From Mangifera indica (taxonomy: Eukaryota; Streptophyta; Magnoliopsida; Sapindales; Anacardiaceae), in NCBI RefSeq assembly GCF_011075055.1, contig NC_058149.1, forward strand, positions 511,001 through 575,000: DNA of 64,000 bases, in the 5' to 3' direction. The notes beneath the pieces were generated by a model, which was given only the letters and a program-made list of their open reading frames with translations, was not told the DNA's origin and made no database searches. This document shows, one piece after another, positions 1-12,667 of this stretch (positions are counted from its first letter, which is position 1; the number at the start of each line of letters is the position of its first letter). A program made the translations under genes and the position numbers.

Positions 1-99
1 TATATGTCAGTTTGTTTAGTATAAAAAATTATCTTAAAAAAGTTTAAAATGAGTTTTTAATGGAGAAAGTTTTAATATGAATGTGGTAAATTCATTGCA

Positions 100-1110
100 C
101 ATTGGAAGCCTGTACTATAATATTAATTAAATCTGTACTGCAAAATTATATGGTAATGGTATATAAATAGGAATAAAAGGTGAAAATTCAGACAAATTTA
201 ATTTATGAAAATCAGAAAATTACATTGGCTAGATGAACATTGTTATCTACTTAATCCATTATTTAAACAAATTTAATTTTTTGGCTGTTTAACGTATTAT
301 TCTGATATAAGATTTATCTAAAAATGTCATAATTTATATCTTAACTTAAGCATCATATAATATGAAAAATGTATTTTATGATATCGAAATGCTTTTTGTT
401 TCCCCATTTTTAACATAATCTTAATTTCTTCTCTCTCACCTTTAAAAAGTTAAACAAAATTTACATATTTATATACTATGACAACAATATTGTATTATTA
501 CAATTAAACTATGATCAAATTTTATATTTTTTTATTGAAAGAATTGAACTTTTAAATTTTTTTATTGAATATTCTATACTTTTACTATTTCCTATTAAAA
601 TTACCAAACCAATCACTTTGCCTTCAAAACAAAATAAAACAAATAGTGATAATTGTGTTTATTCAGTACTTTTTATATAAAATATTAAAAGTTTAGTCTT
701 TTTTATGAGAAAATTTCGGTTTCTTCAATAGAAAAATTAGAGAATTCAGTTATTTCAATTAAAAAAACAAAATTTAATCAATTCACTAGAAAAATATTAT
801 AGTTTGATGCTTACATATGTCGTTACCTTATATATCTTTGTCTAAGGGTGGATTCAGTTTGAGAAATATTGAATCTATGGGTGACTTGACCACAAATTGA
901 ATCTATAATGTTTAACTTGAGTTGATACATAATATTACTAAAATAGTGATGACAAAGAGAATAGTATTGTTGGAAGAGTAAATAGTATCATTGTAAAGAT
1001 AAAAGTGTCATTGGAACGAACCAAACTTGATCTTTGTATTCTAAGAATGTTGTGATCTACCCTTAGATGGTTGTACAATTTGAAGCCAAAGTTAACGGCG
1101 AAGATTTGAT
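100..1110 (+). repeat. Diverged copy of the chitinase upstream unit
   Basis: No gene is visible. Bases about 118-260 resemble 15545-15690 (upstream of the second chitinase) and bases about 840-1040 resemble 21335-21540 (upstream of the dead third copy), in the same order and orientation. This suggests the chitinase array once extended to, or beyond, the left edge. The similarity is by eye and interrupted by AT-rich indels. The rest of 1-1621 shows only AT-rich sequence. Confidence 0.5.
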
Positions 1111-1621
1111 GGTGGAGGTACTCTTGGGATAGGTTTATAAAGTGTCTCATAATAAATTTGTTTATGGAATAGTTAAGTTTGAGGGTATGAGCTAGGATTC
1201 CACTGAACTTTGGGTGGGAACAACTCTTTTGGCCTATTATTAATGAACAGAGAGTGATGGCGAAGTATGGAGGGCAAATAATGAGAGAGAGGTTGCTTTG
1301 TGAAGTAATAAAATTGAAGTAATGCTACTTATTTATCCATCCTTTAAAGCTACTCTCTCCTTCTCTCTTGCTTCTATTTGCTGCTGTATATCTTTGCCCT
1401 CGTTATCAATTAATAATTTAATTTTTATTTTTATTTTCAATTGTAATGAAAGCTGACATTTGGGCCAATAAGCATAACTCTCTTCGTTGTTTGGAAAATT
1501 TGAAGTTTTTTCTAATTAATCTTGTAGGTTTTTTATCATATGAAGCAAAAGTTGTCCTATTATAAGCCTTAATTTTTTTACAAGTAAGAAGCTTTACCTT
1601 AAGAGAACTTGTTCGAACAGC

Positions 1622-1900
1622 TATGATTTAGCGGCTAATTGCAAGACACGTTATCAAATACATCACCTATCTACCCTATATCAAATAACGTGGATAAACC
1701 TTTCATTTCGTCGTAATGAGAATACCTCCTTTTATTAGTAAATCCACTCAATATCTATACTTTGATTTAGTGATTAATTGCAAGACACACTATCAAATAC
1801 ATCACCTATCTACCCTACATCAAATAACGTGGATAGACCTTTCATCTCGTGGCGATGAAAATATCTCCCTTTATTAGTAAATCCACTCAATATTTACATT
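1622..1900. repeat. Tandem duplication, two copies of about 139 bp
   Basis: Two adjacent direct copies, 1622-1760 and 1761-1900. The motif AATTGCAAGACAC starts at 1637 and again at 1776, giving the 139-bp period. The copies differ at a small number of positions, so the duplication is fairly recent. No coding potential is seen. Confidence 0.85.
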
Positions 1901-4900
1901 ATGATATTTTTATTTTTATATAATAACACATATAAGTGTATATATATTTATATACTCAAAGTAGGTATATATAGTATTACTCAAATGACTAATACCAGAG
2001 GAAGAAGGAACTAACTTTATTGAACAAATATAGAGACACACTAGCAAGTCATCTAGTTTTTTTTTTTTCAGTAATTAAGTCATCTAGTTACTTACTCCCT
2101 CCTATATACGTAATTTTCAAGATATTTTGTAACATCAACTAATAGTATTATTATGAATGCAAATTTTCTTATCATCCGACACCAAACCAAGTTAAAAATT
2201 TTGTCTCTTTGTTTTTTGCTCGCTTTATCTACACGTTAGTATACATTAGGGCATTTTATTGAATCTTTATTGATATTGTCATAACCTAACTTGTGAGAGT
2301 CTTGAAATTATGTCTTCAGTTGGCAATGAAAAATCTCATCAATGCAAATAATGAATTTCAAGTTTCATGCAAGCAATCCTTCAACCATAAAACGACTTCA
2401 TCTACGCAATTAAATGGATTCAACACTTATAGCTTAATGCAAACTCTCATTTGACAGTGACACCTTGTATGATTGAATGAGTAAATTGTTTACAAAGTCA
2501 ATAAATAATAAGATCGTGTCTCTTAATATTATCAAATTAGTGGGTTGTTAAGGGTTATGATTAATACTTGGTCAATAAATAATATCGGAAGGTTCTAGCT
2601 AAGATTACTCAAAAGTATTCAATATTATAATTATTACTTGAGCTTCTGGATTACTTAACTAGAACTTATCTTCAGACTGAAGTCATCGTTTTCATTTGTC
2701 TTGTGGTTATCAACTTAAGTTGGTCAAACTCTTCTATTTAATTTGTTTTGATTGCCTTCGTATTATTGTTACTTGGCCAGCCTTGAAATAGAACCCATCA
2801 TTTTGCTTTTGAATAATAAGATAATTAATTGGTTCTAACTACTAGTTTGAATTATTAATGGGGGATGGATATAAACTAAGCCAAGCTGGAACAGTTTAAG
2901 GTTTGAGTTCGGTTTAAATGAAAACTGGAGTGACTTGAGAATGGTTTAAGTTCATCGAGCCAAAGTTAAAAGTAGCTCAAGTTTGACACTATCTCTAAGT
3001 TTTAAGTTTGAAACTCAATATGAGTTTACAGTTTGAGTTTATGACTTAGATTTATAACTTGAGTTTACATCTTATTGATAAAATCACATTGTTTTACCTA
3101 ATAATGATAAAATAATATCGTTTTGATAATTATTAAATACTACTCGAATTAAGTTGTGAGTCAAGCTCGACCCAAATTAAGCCACTGCCTCACTCATGAG
3201 TCGAACCAAACCGAATTCTTTCTAGTTCTAGTTTAATTCAGTTTAAAAAATGAGTTGACCCTCTCAATTCGAGCTCGACTGGAGTTTTATCTAAACCAAT
3301 TTGAGTCGAGCCAAGTCAAATTAAGCTGGCTTTTGAGACCAAGTCAACTCTATTCCGGTCCAACGTTATTATTAAGTGTCATTGTCTCATCAATCCTACA
3401 AACAGTTATAACTAATTAAATGATAAAATGATAATAATTATACTTGTGTTTATATCTAATTACATGATAAAATATTTATGTTTGTATATGTTAGTGCATA
3501 TCTAATACTACTCGAATGGGTGACGGTTGCCTTACAATAGCTGGCCATGGGACATGATCTTAATGCCAATGCTTTACCCATATTTTTTGTTCACTTGCTA
3601 TATTAGAAGGTTGCTTCATTGAATAATTTCAATTATTGGAAGTGATTTTGCCAGTGGATTAGCAAAATGTAATGACAATACCAATTACCAGATACTCAAA
3701 ATGATTAACCTAATTAATCAACATTAAGCGAGAATAATTTTTTTTTAACTAGGGACCCCACCTGCATTTATTGTAACAACTGTATCAGGTAAGTCAAAGT
3801 TTCACAAACATAGTAAAAGTTCAAATCCAAACTTTTATCTTGAAAGTTCTAATATTCTACCAGTTTTGCTAATGCTTGGGGTCATTAAGTGAGAAGTGAG
3901 AGTAAGAATAATTGCAGATTACAAAGAAAGAACAACATGATGATGATTACAAAATTAGTTGCAACTTACTAATTTAGATAGTTTTTCAGCATACAGAAGA
4001 CCCTACATCAAGGAAAAAGTTTACTCTTTTTGTTTTCTTTTATTTGGAAAGCAAATGAAAGATTGAAGATGAGTTTATTGTTCAAGCCAGTTTTTTAAAA
4101 CCCGAGCTGGATCAATCGATGGGATCCATCAGCATCATTTATATAAAATTTATGGTGAAGTTAAACTGGGGTCCGAGTGTGAGGCAATAGATGCACTGTT
4201 GGGCTGGAAACATTTATAACCCATTTAGAAAAACAGAATCAATTAACGTAGACTATACTAAATAGGTGAAATATCGTTAAAAAAGACTTAAACTTTGTTT
4301 TCATGCTTAGAGTCCCTCTGTTTTACTATTCAAGCTATCATTTAGAGGTTAGTTAATGTATATCATTACATTTTTTTAAATAAAACTATTTATATTTAGT
4401 TTTAAATACCCAAATAGATATATAGAAAATATGTTATCATATAATTAAGTAATTTCGAATTAAAGATAAAATAATATTCAATCAATTAATAATATATTAT
4501 CTGAATATTCAATTAAATACTCAAAATTAAATGTTAATATTGTTTTTTTAAACATAATTATCATTTATTTATATTAAATAAAAAGATTGCATTGTTCTCT
4601 ATGTGAGCAAATTCTCCAGTATTTTTTTTAGATACAATAAAATTATGCATATATATTTTTAGTACATAAATAGATACATATATGAATATAACATTATGTG
4701 ATTAGTTGATTTTAAATTAATAATAATATAATATTCAATCACATAATAATATATTTATGTATATATATATAAAATAAATACATATAATATTATTAAAAAA
4801 AATTAGTTTAAGAGTGATGTTTGTTTCAGAACTTATCTTTCTTGATGATTTTTTATTTTCAGAATTAGTATTCATAAATTAAATGAGTCGAACTTTCCCT

Positions 4901-5053
4901 GAAATCAAGCTCGACCTCACCAATAGGGTTTTCTGGGGAAGCTGGTCATCCTGGGCCTAACTTGGTCTGGAAAAGCCTGTGGTCCATTCACTGAAGCTCA
5001 ATTTCATGTCTCAAGATGGGTCAACTGGGTAAACAAAAATAAACCATATATTA

Positions 5054-5056
<3 letters not shown>
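1901..5056. other. AT-rich intergenic sequence with dispersed repeats
   Basis: No supported gene. Bases about 2860-3370 belong to a dispersed repeat rich in GAGCTC, CTTGAG and CAAGTT motifs that recurs through the window. Bases about 4340-4800 hold palindromic AT-rich MITE-like sequence with mirrored copies of ATATGATTG and CAATCA around an AATTAAAGATAAAATAA core. Nothing else can be assigned. Confidence 0.5.

Positions 5057-5104
<48 letters not shown>
5057..5104. repeat. (AT)24 microsatellite
   Basis: An uninterrupted run of 24 AT dinucleotides, directly visible. It is likely length-polymorphic. The flanking sequence to 6040 is AT-rich without a gene. Confidence 0.97.
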
Positions 5105-5107
<3 letters not shown>

Positions 5108-6039
5108 AAAAAAAAAATTTGCAGCTTGCATCTTTCGTTATATTTGAATGCCATCTGAATTACTCATCTTTGAATCAAAACAATCAAGTTCAAGTTAAAA
5201 ATTAAGATTGTTTTTATTATATGAATTGAGTTTAAATCAATTTAAACATTTAAATCTAAGTGAGCTCAGTTATAAACTGAAATAAAATGATCAATCTCCA
5301 ACATTCTTCCAAAATCATAAGTCAGAGGCATTAGTTGTTGGTAGATTATGTTTGATTCATCATAACAACTCAGTTTAGAGATCTAAAAGGTGTGCCATTA
5401 TGCATCGATTAAATAATATTATATTCATATTTTTTATATATAAACAATGATTTATAGTTAAAAATTAAATATAAATTAACACCCCCATAATAAAATAACA
5501 TATTATTTATATATAAAATTATATATAACATAATTTTATTAATAACCAAATATTATTTTGGATTTTAGATATTCGATTAAATAGTAAAACTAAATATACA
5601 TGAATATCAAATCATATCTCAATATGGGATTTTAATATGAATTCTGATTTTGGATGCTGATACATTGCTCATAGACTTAGATAAATGAATTTAGTGACAT
5701 ATATGGTCTGAGATATATTTAATGTTAGTTCCTTGAATTTAGGAGTGTAAAAATAATATAAATGATGTGAAATGGTGGCTTCCCACATGATAAGGTTAAG
5801 AAGATTAGGCGTTATATTTATTGTCTAAGCCTCCGATTATGACCTTAAGAACAAAATATGTGGACACATTTAAGGCAATTAAGGGTGAGTCAAAATTTTG
5901 GGCATATATAGTGTAGGATCATGCCTATAAATAATCCCCTCATTTCCCTTTGCAAGATCATTCGGATTCTAAAATTCTGTTCCTCTCCTCTCACGCCTTT
6001 ACTTAAATAATATTACCTTTCTCTCAATTCGTCCTTTGA

Positions 6040-8851
6040 TTCAATTCTCTTTTATTTTGTTTAAGTTATATTTATAACATGTTTTTAGGACGATCAACTT
6101 AGAAAATGGACTCCAAAATTGAAATATTAACTTTAAAAAATGATGATAGAAACATGTGTCTGATTGATAATACAACAATACACACAATATTGAAGGAAAA
6201 AGAATTCTTCGTAATTTTATCACCAATTGAAGCTAAAGTAAACATCATATCATGATCAATAAATTTGATTGAAGGCTTTGAAAGAGTCATAATTTTGTTA
6301 AAAAATGAGACAACTTAAACATCAATAATGCATTATATTCGAATAGATTTAGAAAAAATCTACTTAGTTTTAAAAATATAAGAAATAATAGTTATCATAT
6401 TAAAACCATAAATGAAAATGGTGTAAAATATCTATGTATAACTAATAATGCCTTGGGAAGAAGACATGTACTAGAAAGATTGCCTGTTTTATAATCTAGA
6501 TTGTATTATACAATCATAAAGATAACTGAAACTTATACAGTATCAAACCAGAAGTTTTTTGATCTAAAAGTCTTTATGTTTTAATATGACCATCTAGGTC
6601 ACACAAGATCTATAATGATATGTAAAATTATTAAAAATTCACATAAACATACATTAAATACTTATAAAATTTTATTATTCAGTGAAAAATTATACACCGC
6701 TTGTACATAAGGCAAATTGGTAATAAAACTATTTCCTCTAAAATTGGAGTTGAATCATCATCATTCCTACAAAGGATTTAAGGGAATATATATATATATA
6801 CCCATTCATCTATTAAGTGGGTCATTTCGGTATTTTATAGTCTTAATTGATGCATTTGCCTGATAGTCCCATATTTGTTTATTGCCAACTTGAAATGTTG
6901 CATTTGTTAAATTGTTAGCACAAATTATCAAAATTAAAGATATATTTCTCAAATTATTCAATCAAGTCAATATAACTAGATAATGTTGGCGAATTTACAT
7001 CTAAAACATTTGATGATTATTACATGTCTATGAGAATTAATATTGAATATCCAATCTTGTATGTTCATACTCAGAATGAATTAGTTGAGTCTTTTATCAA
7101 ATGACTCCAGGTAATTACACGAACTTTATTACTAAAAACTCAATTATTAACTTCTATATGAGGATATGCTATATTACATGTTACAACATTAATTCACTTA
7201 CGACCTTCCTCTTATCATCAATATTCTCCTTTACAATTGATTTTTGGTCACCAATTTAATATATTTCATTTGAGAATATTTGGTTGTGCAATATATTTTC
7301 CTATTACATCTCCTCAACACATAAAAATGAGACCCTAACGTTGTTTGAAAATTTATGTTGGATATCATTCATCATCTATTATCAAGTGTTTGGAATCATT
7401 AACAAGTAATCTTTTTACTATATGATTTACAGATTATCACTTTGATCAAACAACGTTTCCACTGTTAGGAAACAAGAAAATGCCTCCTGAAGTTAGATAT
7501 GAACTTACTTGGTACATACTTGTCATATCTCATCTAGATCCTCACACATCTCAACGTGAAACTTAAGTGCAAAAGATAATGTGATTACAAATTATTGTCA
7601 ATCAAATATCTGATGCATTTGTAGATACAACAACAGTGACAAGATCACACATACCAACTGCCAATACACCTACAAGAATTAATGTGACTATTGAATAGCC
7701 CATTAGAGTCATAACTAATCAATCCACTACATGCTAGAAGCATGGTAGACTAGCTGGATCAAAAGGTACTATTCCTCAAAAAAGAAAGACAAAAAATCAA
7801 ACAAATATCAATCATTATGATCCGAAAATAATTGAAAAGTCCACACTCATTGATATTTCCCCAAAAAGGTTATGGTCCGTAAAGAGACACGAGCCCTAAA
7901 AGTGACACAAACCTCTAAAGAACAAGAAAATGAGAATACTAAACTATCTTTAAATTATATTTACACACAAGAGATGTGGAACCGTAAAATGGTTAACATT
8001 GATAATATATTCTCATTTACAGTAGCTACTAAAATTATAAATGATGATGATTTTGAATCACGTATTGTGACTGAGTGTAGACAAAGACATTATTGGCCTA
8101 ATAGGAAGAAGCAATTTAAGCAAAATTAGCTTCACTTGCAAAACAACAAGTGTTTGGGCTTGTAGTTCCAACACCTAAAGACGTATAACCCGTTGGATAT
8201 AAATGAATATTTGTAAGAAAGAGAAATGAGAAAAATGATATTACTAAATCTAAAGCAAAGCTTGTAGCCCAATGTTTTTCCCAAAGGCCAAGAATATATT
8301 TCAATGAAACATTTGCACATGTTATAAATATAATTATATTCATATATTTAATTAGTTTAACAGTCTCTAAAGGACTAGATATACATCTAATGGACGTAGT
8401 TACTGTTTTTTTATATGAAAATTTGAATACTGAAATTTATATGAAACTCCCTAAAGGATTTAAATTGTCTAAAACAAAATAGGTTCATTTAAGACGCATG
8501 CACTCAATTAAATTAAAAAGATTATTGTAGGAATTAAAATAATATAAAAGAATGTAGTACAATCACCGCAGTGAATATTTGAAAAAAGAGGGTTATATGA
8601 ATGATCTTATATACTCATGTGTCTTTTTCAAAAGGTTAGAATCAGAATTTGTCATTGTAACAGTTTATGTTGATGATATGAATTTATTTAAGACTCCTGA
8701 AAAGCTTTAAAAAACTATTGAATATTTAGAAAAAAAATTTGAGATGAAAGATTTGAGAAAAACAAAATATTGTCTTAGTCTACAGATCGAGTATAATTCA
8801 AATAGAATACTCATCTATTAATCAACGTATATTGAAAAATTGTTAAAATGA
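6040..8851 (+). pseudogene. Decayed Ty1/copia retrotransposon pol
   Basis: Degenerate copia-type polyprotein remnants run in order in shifting frames: a GAG-pre-integrase region (about 6340-6700), the integrase core (about 6700-7200, including an LDNAGEFTS-like stretch and an NGLAESFIK-like stretch), integrase C-terminal sequence (to about 7480), and reverse transcriptase (about 7860-8850), with a KPVGYKW-like motif near 8190 and the YVDDMN active-site box near 8670. Stops and frameshifts are frequent, so it is dead. RNase H is missing because the sequence ends abruptly where the TRIM element begins. No copia LTRs were recognised. Assignment rests on family resemblance from memory; the clade is not resolved. 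Confidence 0.85.
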
Positions 8852-8852
8852 G

Positions 8853-9259
8853 TATGGGACTTGGATCTCACATTGGAAAGTATGGGCAACTAGTGTGGGG
8901 TTTATATAGCCTTGGGCTCTCCCATCTCAATAGCTAGCTTTTGAGGTGTGGTTCTCCTAAGGTTCGTATCATTTGGTATCAGAGCCATCATCATGTCTCC
9001 CAGTTGCAATCGTGCGGCACGGGTGGTGACGTCGACATTGCAGTGTTCGCCCGGGGCTAGCAGGGAGCTAGCGCACAACCAGCCCACGTGGGCGCCAGGG
9101 CTGCGGAGCGTGATGGTATGTTAAGATCACAAATACAAGGTATGGGACTTGGATCCCACACTGGAAAGTATGGGCAACTAGTGTGGGGTTTATATGACCT
9201 TGGGCTCTCCCATCTCAATAGCTAGTTTTTGAGGTGTGGTTCTCCTAAAGTTCGTATCA
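8853..9259 (+). mobile_element. TRIM-type mini LTR retrotransposon
   Basis: Two direct repeats of 119 bp (8853-8971 and 9141-9259), both running from TATGGGACTTGG to TTCGTATCA and roughly 95% identical by eye, flank a 169-bp internal segment. Three bases after the left repeat is TGGTATCAGAGCC (8974-8986), the standard primer-binding site complementary to initiator tRNA-Met. The internal part is unusually GC-rich for this window and has no coding domain, so the element is non-autonomous. The left flank is decayed copia and the right flank is chitinase upstream repeat. No matching target-site duplication is visible, so one boundary may have been rearranged. Confidence 0.85.
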
Positions 9260-9510
9260 AAAGAATTAATGAAGCCGACCATTAAAATTTTCACTCCAAG
9301 AACAGAAATTGCCAACCATTTGCCTGTTGTTTACGTGTAATAATGGAATTGAAGCCAATAAATAATTCAAACAAATCAGTCCTCATGTTTTTATTATGAG
9401 AGCATTCATATTATTGTATTAGTTTTGATCATTAAAACAAGTTAATTAATATCATGGGTTGCCTGACAATGTGAGATTGTTATTCAAGAAGAAAAAGAAT
9501 TATCATTAAA
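9260..9510 (+). repeat. Chitinase upstream repeat, copy 1
   Basis: Begins near AGAATTAATGAAGCCGACC and continues through GAATTGAAGCCAATAAATAA to a poly-A stretch near 9515. Closely similar copies are at 15925-16215, 20240-20460, 43380-43680 and 44100-44370. It ends about 1 kb before the first chitinase start codon and is probably part of the duplicated gene unit. The rest of the upstream interval to 10460 is AT-rich and matches the upstream of the second chitinase (16216-17120). Confidence 0.7.
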
Positions 9511-10464
9511 AAAAAAAAAATTGTTCACAGATGAATTTCTGAACGGTAACACAAACACGGCAAGAGGGGTTGAGCTTAGCCAAACAATGATCAGAGTACA
9601 TGCAGTTTGGATCAGATCCAACCCTAATGCTTAATTAACAAAGCGTGCTGGATATTCAATGCAACTAAAATGTCAACTTATCTTTCTTGAAGCGTAATCA
9701 GCCAATTAAATTTGTCAATGCAATATTCAATGTACCACGTTTAAATTTCTGTACCTTTGTGTATCTGTTGGCACGAAATCAGCCTTCACTCGGTTAAGGC
9801 TAAACCAAATTTATATAACCAGTTTTTATCTTATATTATATTATTATCTCCATGTTCATACATATATTTAATATTTTTTTTATTTTGTTAATATGAAAAT
9901 TACCTATATAAGTATTACAATTTATTTAGTAAGTATCATATATAAAAATTTAAAAGTTTAGTAATTTCAATATATATAATTAGTAAGAGTTTAGTCATAC
10001 CAATAGAAAAAAATAAAGATAGTTTCATTTAATAGAAAAAATATGATAATTCGATTCAAGTCAAACTGAGTGTGGATCGATTTGACATTAAATTGAATAA
10101 AAAATGTTTAGATTGAGTTCATGCACAATATCATTAAGAGGAAATAATATTGTTAGAAGGGTGAATGATATTATTGGATAGATAAACAAATTTTGATCTG
10201 AACTACTAAATTAGAGCACATATTCAAAATCGGCTCATTTGAGTCGAGTAATAAATTCAACCTAAGCTAGCTTTGATCGGATACATCATCTTTTGTTTAT
10301 CTTAAGTATGAAAGAATCACACGCAAATAATCTTTTGAAAAGTCATCAGGAATGTAGCATACGTCTTCTTATAATGAAAAGTCTAAATCTATCTTAGAAG
10401 AAACCTCAAGAAACCAATTGGATTTTGAAGTTGAAAAATTACTGTGTTGAGAGTTATCAAGCGT

Positions 10465-10475
10465 CCTATAAATTA
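10465..10475 (+). promoter_or_regulatory. Likely TATA box of chitinase 1
   Basis: CCTATAAATTA lies about 60 bp before the start codon, which would leave a leader of roughly 30-40 nt. The same sequence is at the same distance in chitinase 2. This is a positional inference only. Confidence 0.5.
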
Positions 10476-10533
10476 GTAATATCCAAAACAACTTGTCCTT
10501 CAAAACAATCAACAAGTTTTTCCGAATCCCAGT

Positions 10534-12667
10534 ATGGCTCCCAAAATTTTTCTGTATTTCATTTTTACCCTCATTTCGCTTCTTCAATTCCATTTCTCAG
10601 CCGGACAAGATGCTGTGAGAGGTGGCTACTGGTTTCCAGGAAGTGGATTTCCAGTTTCCGATATAAATTCCACTCTCTTCACTCACCTTTTCTGTGCTTT
10701 CGCCGATCTAGATCCCGAAACTAACCAAGTCGTCATTTCATCAGCAAACCAGGCTCAGTTCTCGACTTTTACCCAAACTGTTCAACAGACGAACCCTTCA
10801 GTCAAAACTCTATTGTCCATTGGAGGAGGCAGTGCAAACCAAACAGACTTTGCTTTGATGGCAGCCGACTCCACTTCCCGGAAATCATTTATCGATTCTT
10901 CCATAAATCTCGCCAGACAATACAATTTCAATGGCCTGGACCTCGACTGGGAGTACCCCTCCTCAGCTTCTGCAATGACCAACTTAGCTTTACTCCTCAA
11001 CGAGTGGAGAGCAGCCATTGACAACGAATCCACAAGCACTGGAAACACATCTTTGCTTCTGTCCGCCGCAGTTTTCTACTCATCCGACTATTACACCATT
11101 GATTACCCGGTTCAAGCTATAGTAAACAGCCTGGATTGGATCAATGTTATGGCGTATGATTTCTACGGTCCACTTTGGTCGAATATTACAGGGCCTCCCG
11201 CTGCTTTATACAATCCTGGAAACGATCAACTTAGCGGAAATTACGGAGTCACGAGCTGGATTCAAGCTGGAGTGCCTGCCAGTAAAATTGTGCTTGGCCT
11301 TCCGTTTTATGGCTACGCTTGGCAGCTTGCTGATGCTAATAACCATGGATATTTTGCCCCATCAGTTGGGCCGGCTTTGTCTTCAGATGGATCTGCTGGT
11401 TACAACCAGATTGAGGAATTTATATCGGAAAATAGTGCCACGACCGTGTATAATTCATCTGTGGTTTCGAACTATTGTTATTCTGGAACAACTTGGATCG
11501 GTTTCGATGATACGGAGAGTGTTTCTGCCAAAGTTTCGTATGCTAAAGAGAATGAACTTCTTGGTTACTTTGCCTGGCATGTTGGAGCGGATGACAATTG
11601 GGTTCTTTCTCAGACAGGTTTGTTATAATTATCTAGATAAAACTATTTGCAATTATAATGAGTATTATACTAATGATAATTTGTTATATTAGATTATTTT
11701 GAAATAAATATAAATCAAAACACCTAATTATACATTATCATTTGTACTCATTTTGATTATTGTTTATATGCATGAAAGTTTATCTGATTGGTGCAATGTA
11801 AGGGCAAGGCCGGGAAATATACACTAGTAGGGGTGTAAATGAGCCGAACTGAGAAATATTTCATTTGAATTTGGCTCGTTTATAGATTTATAAAGCTTGA
11901 GCTCGAGAAAGAAATAGTTGAATCAAGTTTGATTAAAAAAAAAAATTTAATCCCTTAATTTTAAAAAACTTACATTTAATTATATGATTTATATATTTAT
12001 CAATTATCTTATATATATTTATAGCTAAGAAATAAAATTGTAAATGAACAAGTAATTTTAAATTTTTATGAGTTTTTTGATATTTTATTTGAGTTGAACC
12101 ATGAGGTCTTAAGCTCATTAAATTAGCCAACATCAAGTTCAAGCTCAATTCGAGATGAGTCAAACCACAAGCTGTTTGCAACCCTAAGCCAAAGTGTGTT
12201 GTTTGATCAATGAGGGCGTTAGAAAATGAAAAATGAATTTAGAAGGTTGTACTTACTATGAGGGGTGTTAAAGTCAAGTTCAACTAATGAGGGGGTAAAT
12301 GAATAGTAAATTTTAGGAGTAGAGAAGTATTTCAATATAAGTTCAAAAACTTTTCCTGTGTTTCGAATGAGTCAAAATTATAATCAAATCGAATCTTGTT
12401 TAGTTAGAGCTCAACTTAATTTTATTTATGTAAAAGTCGAGCTTGATAAACTTGACAATTATTACCAATTTTGTTAAATGTATGTGAAGGTCGGGCATGA
12501 TAAATTGCCAATATTGTTATATCAATTTATATAGATAAATTAGTTAATAAATCTGTTAACAGGTTGTATTCAAATTTGTTACATAGATGGAAGATTTTTC
12601 AGTATGATTATTAGTTCTAATTTGTAATTTTCATTGTGTGGCAGCTTCGGATACTTGGGCAGCTTGA
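10534..12667 (+). CDS. Secreted class V (GH18) chitinase, copy 1
   Basis: Two exons, 10534-11617 and 12645-12667, join in phase 1 to give 368 residues; the last exon adds only seven codons, ending DTWAA. Residues 1-24 are a signal peptide, so the product is secreted to apoplast or vacuole. The rest is one GH18 TIM-barrel domain: LLSIGGG at 93-99, the catalytic motif NGLDLDWE ending at Glu140, and MAYDFYGP from 206. The first Asp of the usual DxxDxDxE is Asn, but the Asp-x-Glu pair is present; plant class V enzymes often vary at that first position. Predicted role is hydrolysis of chitin or other GlcNAc-containing glycans. It is nearly identical to the copy at 17195. The intron carries palindromic and hAT-like insertions also present in the paralogue. 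The start is the first ATG after the TATA box and opens the signal peptide. Confidence 0.93.
11827..12187. mobile_element. hAT-like MITE in chitinase 1 intron
   Basis: Starts TAGGGGTGTAAATGAGC and ends GCTGTTTGCAACCCTA, imperfect inverted termini of about 16 bp. Orthologous insertions sit in the introns of chitinase 2 (18505-18899) and of the dead copy (23099-23513), so insertion predates the gene duplications. The interior is rich in GAGCTC/CTTGAG motifs. The left flank here is shortened relative to the other copies, so the target duplication is lost. Confidence 0.55.

Noticed and set aside
5057..5104. (AT)n tract as a CRISPR or regulatory array
   Set aside because: A simple dinucleotide microsatellite without spacers; CRISPR is not expected in a plant nuclear genome.
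7872..8129. Open frame that could be taken for a small gene
   Set aside because: It lies in order within the decayed copia polyprotein, between integrase and reverse transcriptase sequence.
8974..8986. TGGTATCAGAGCC as a possible tRNA gene end
   Set aside because: No cloverleaf surrounds it. Its position just inside an LTR fits a primer-binding site.
10782..11048. Reverse-strand open frame opposite chitinase 1 (and its twin at 17443-17709)
   Set aside because: It mirrors conserved GH18 codons on the other strand and exists only because the two live copies are nearly identical. Shadow frame.
11144..11692. Plus-strand open frame of 182 codons overlapping chitinase 1
   Set aside because: It overlaps the GH18 frame in another phase and has no domain. 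A product of coding composition.
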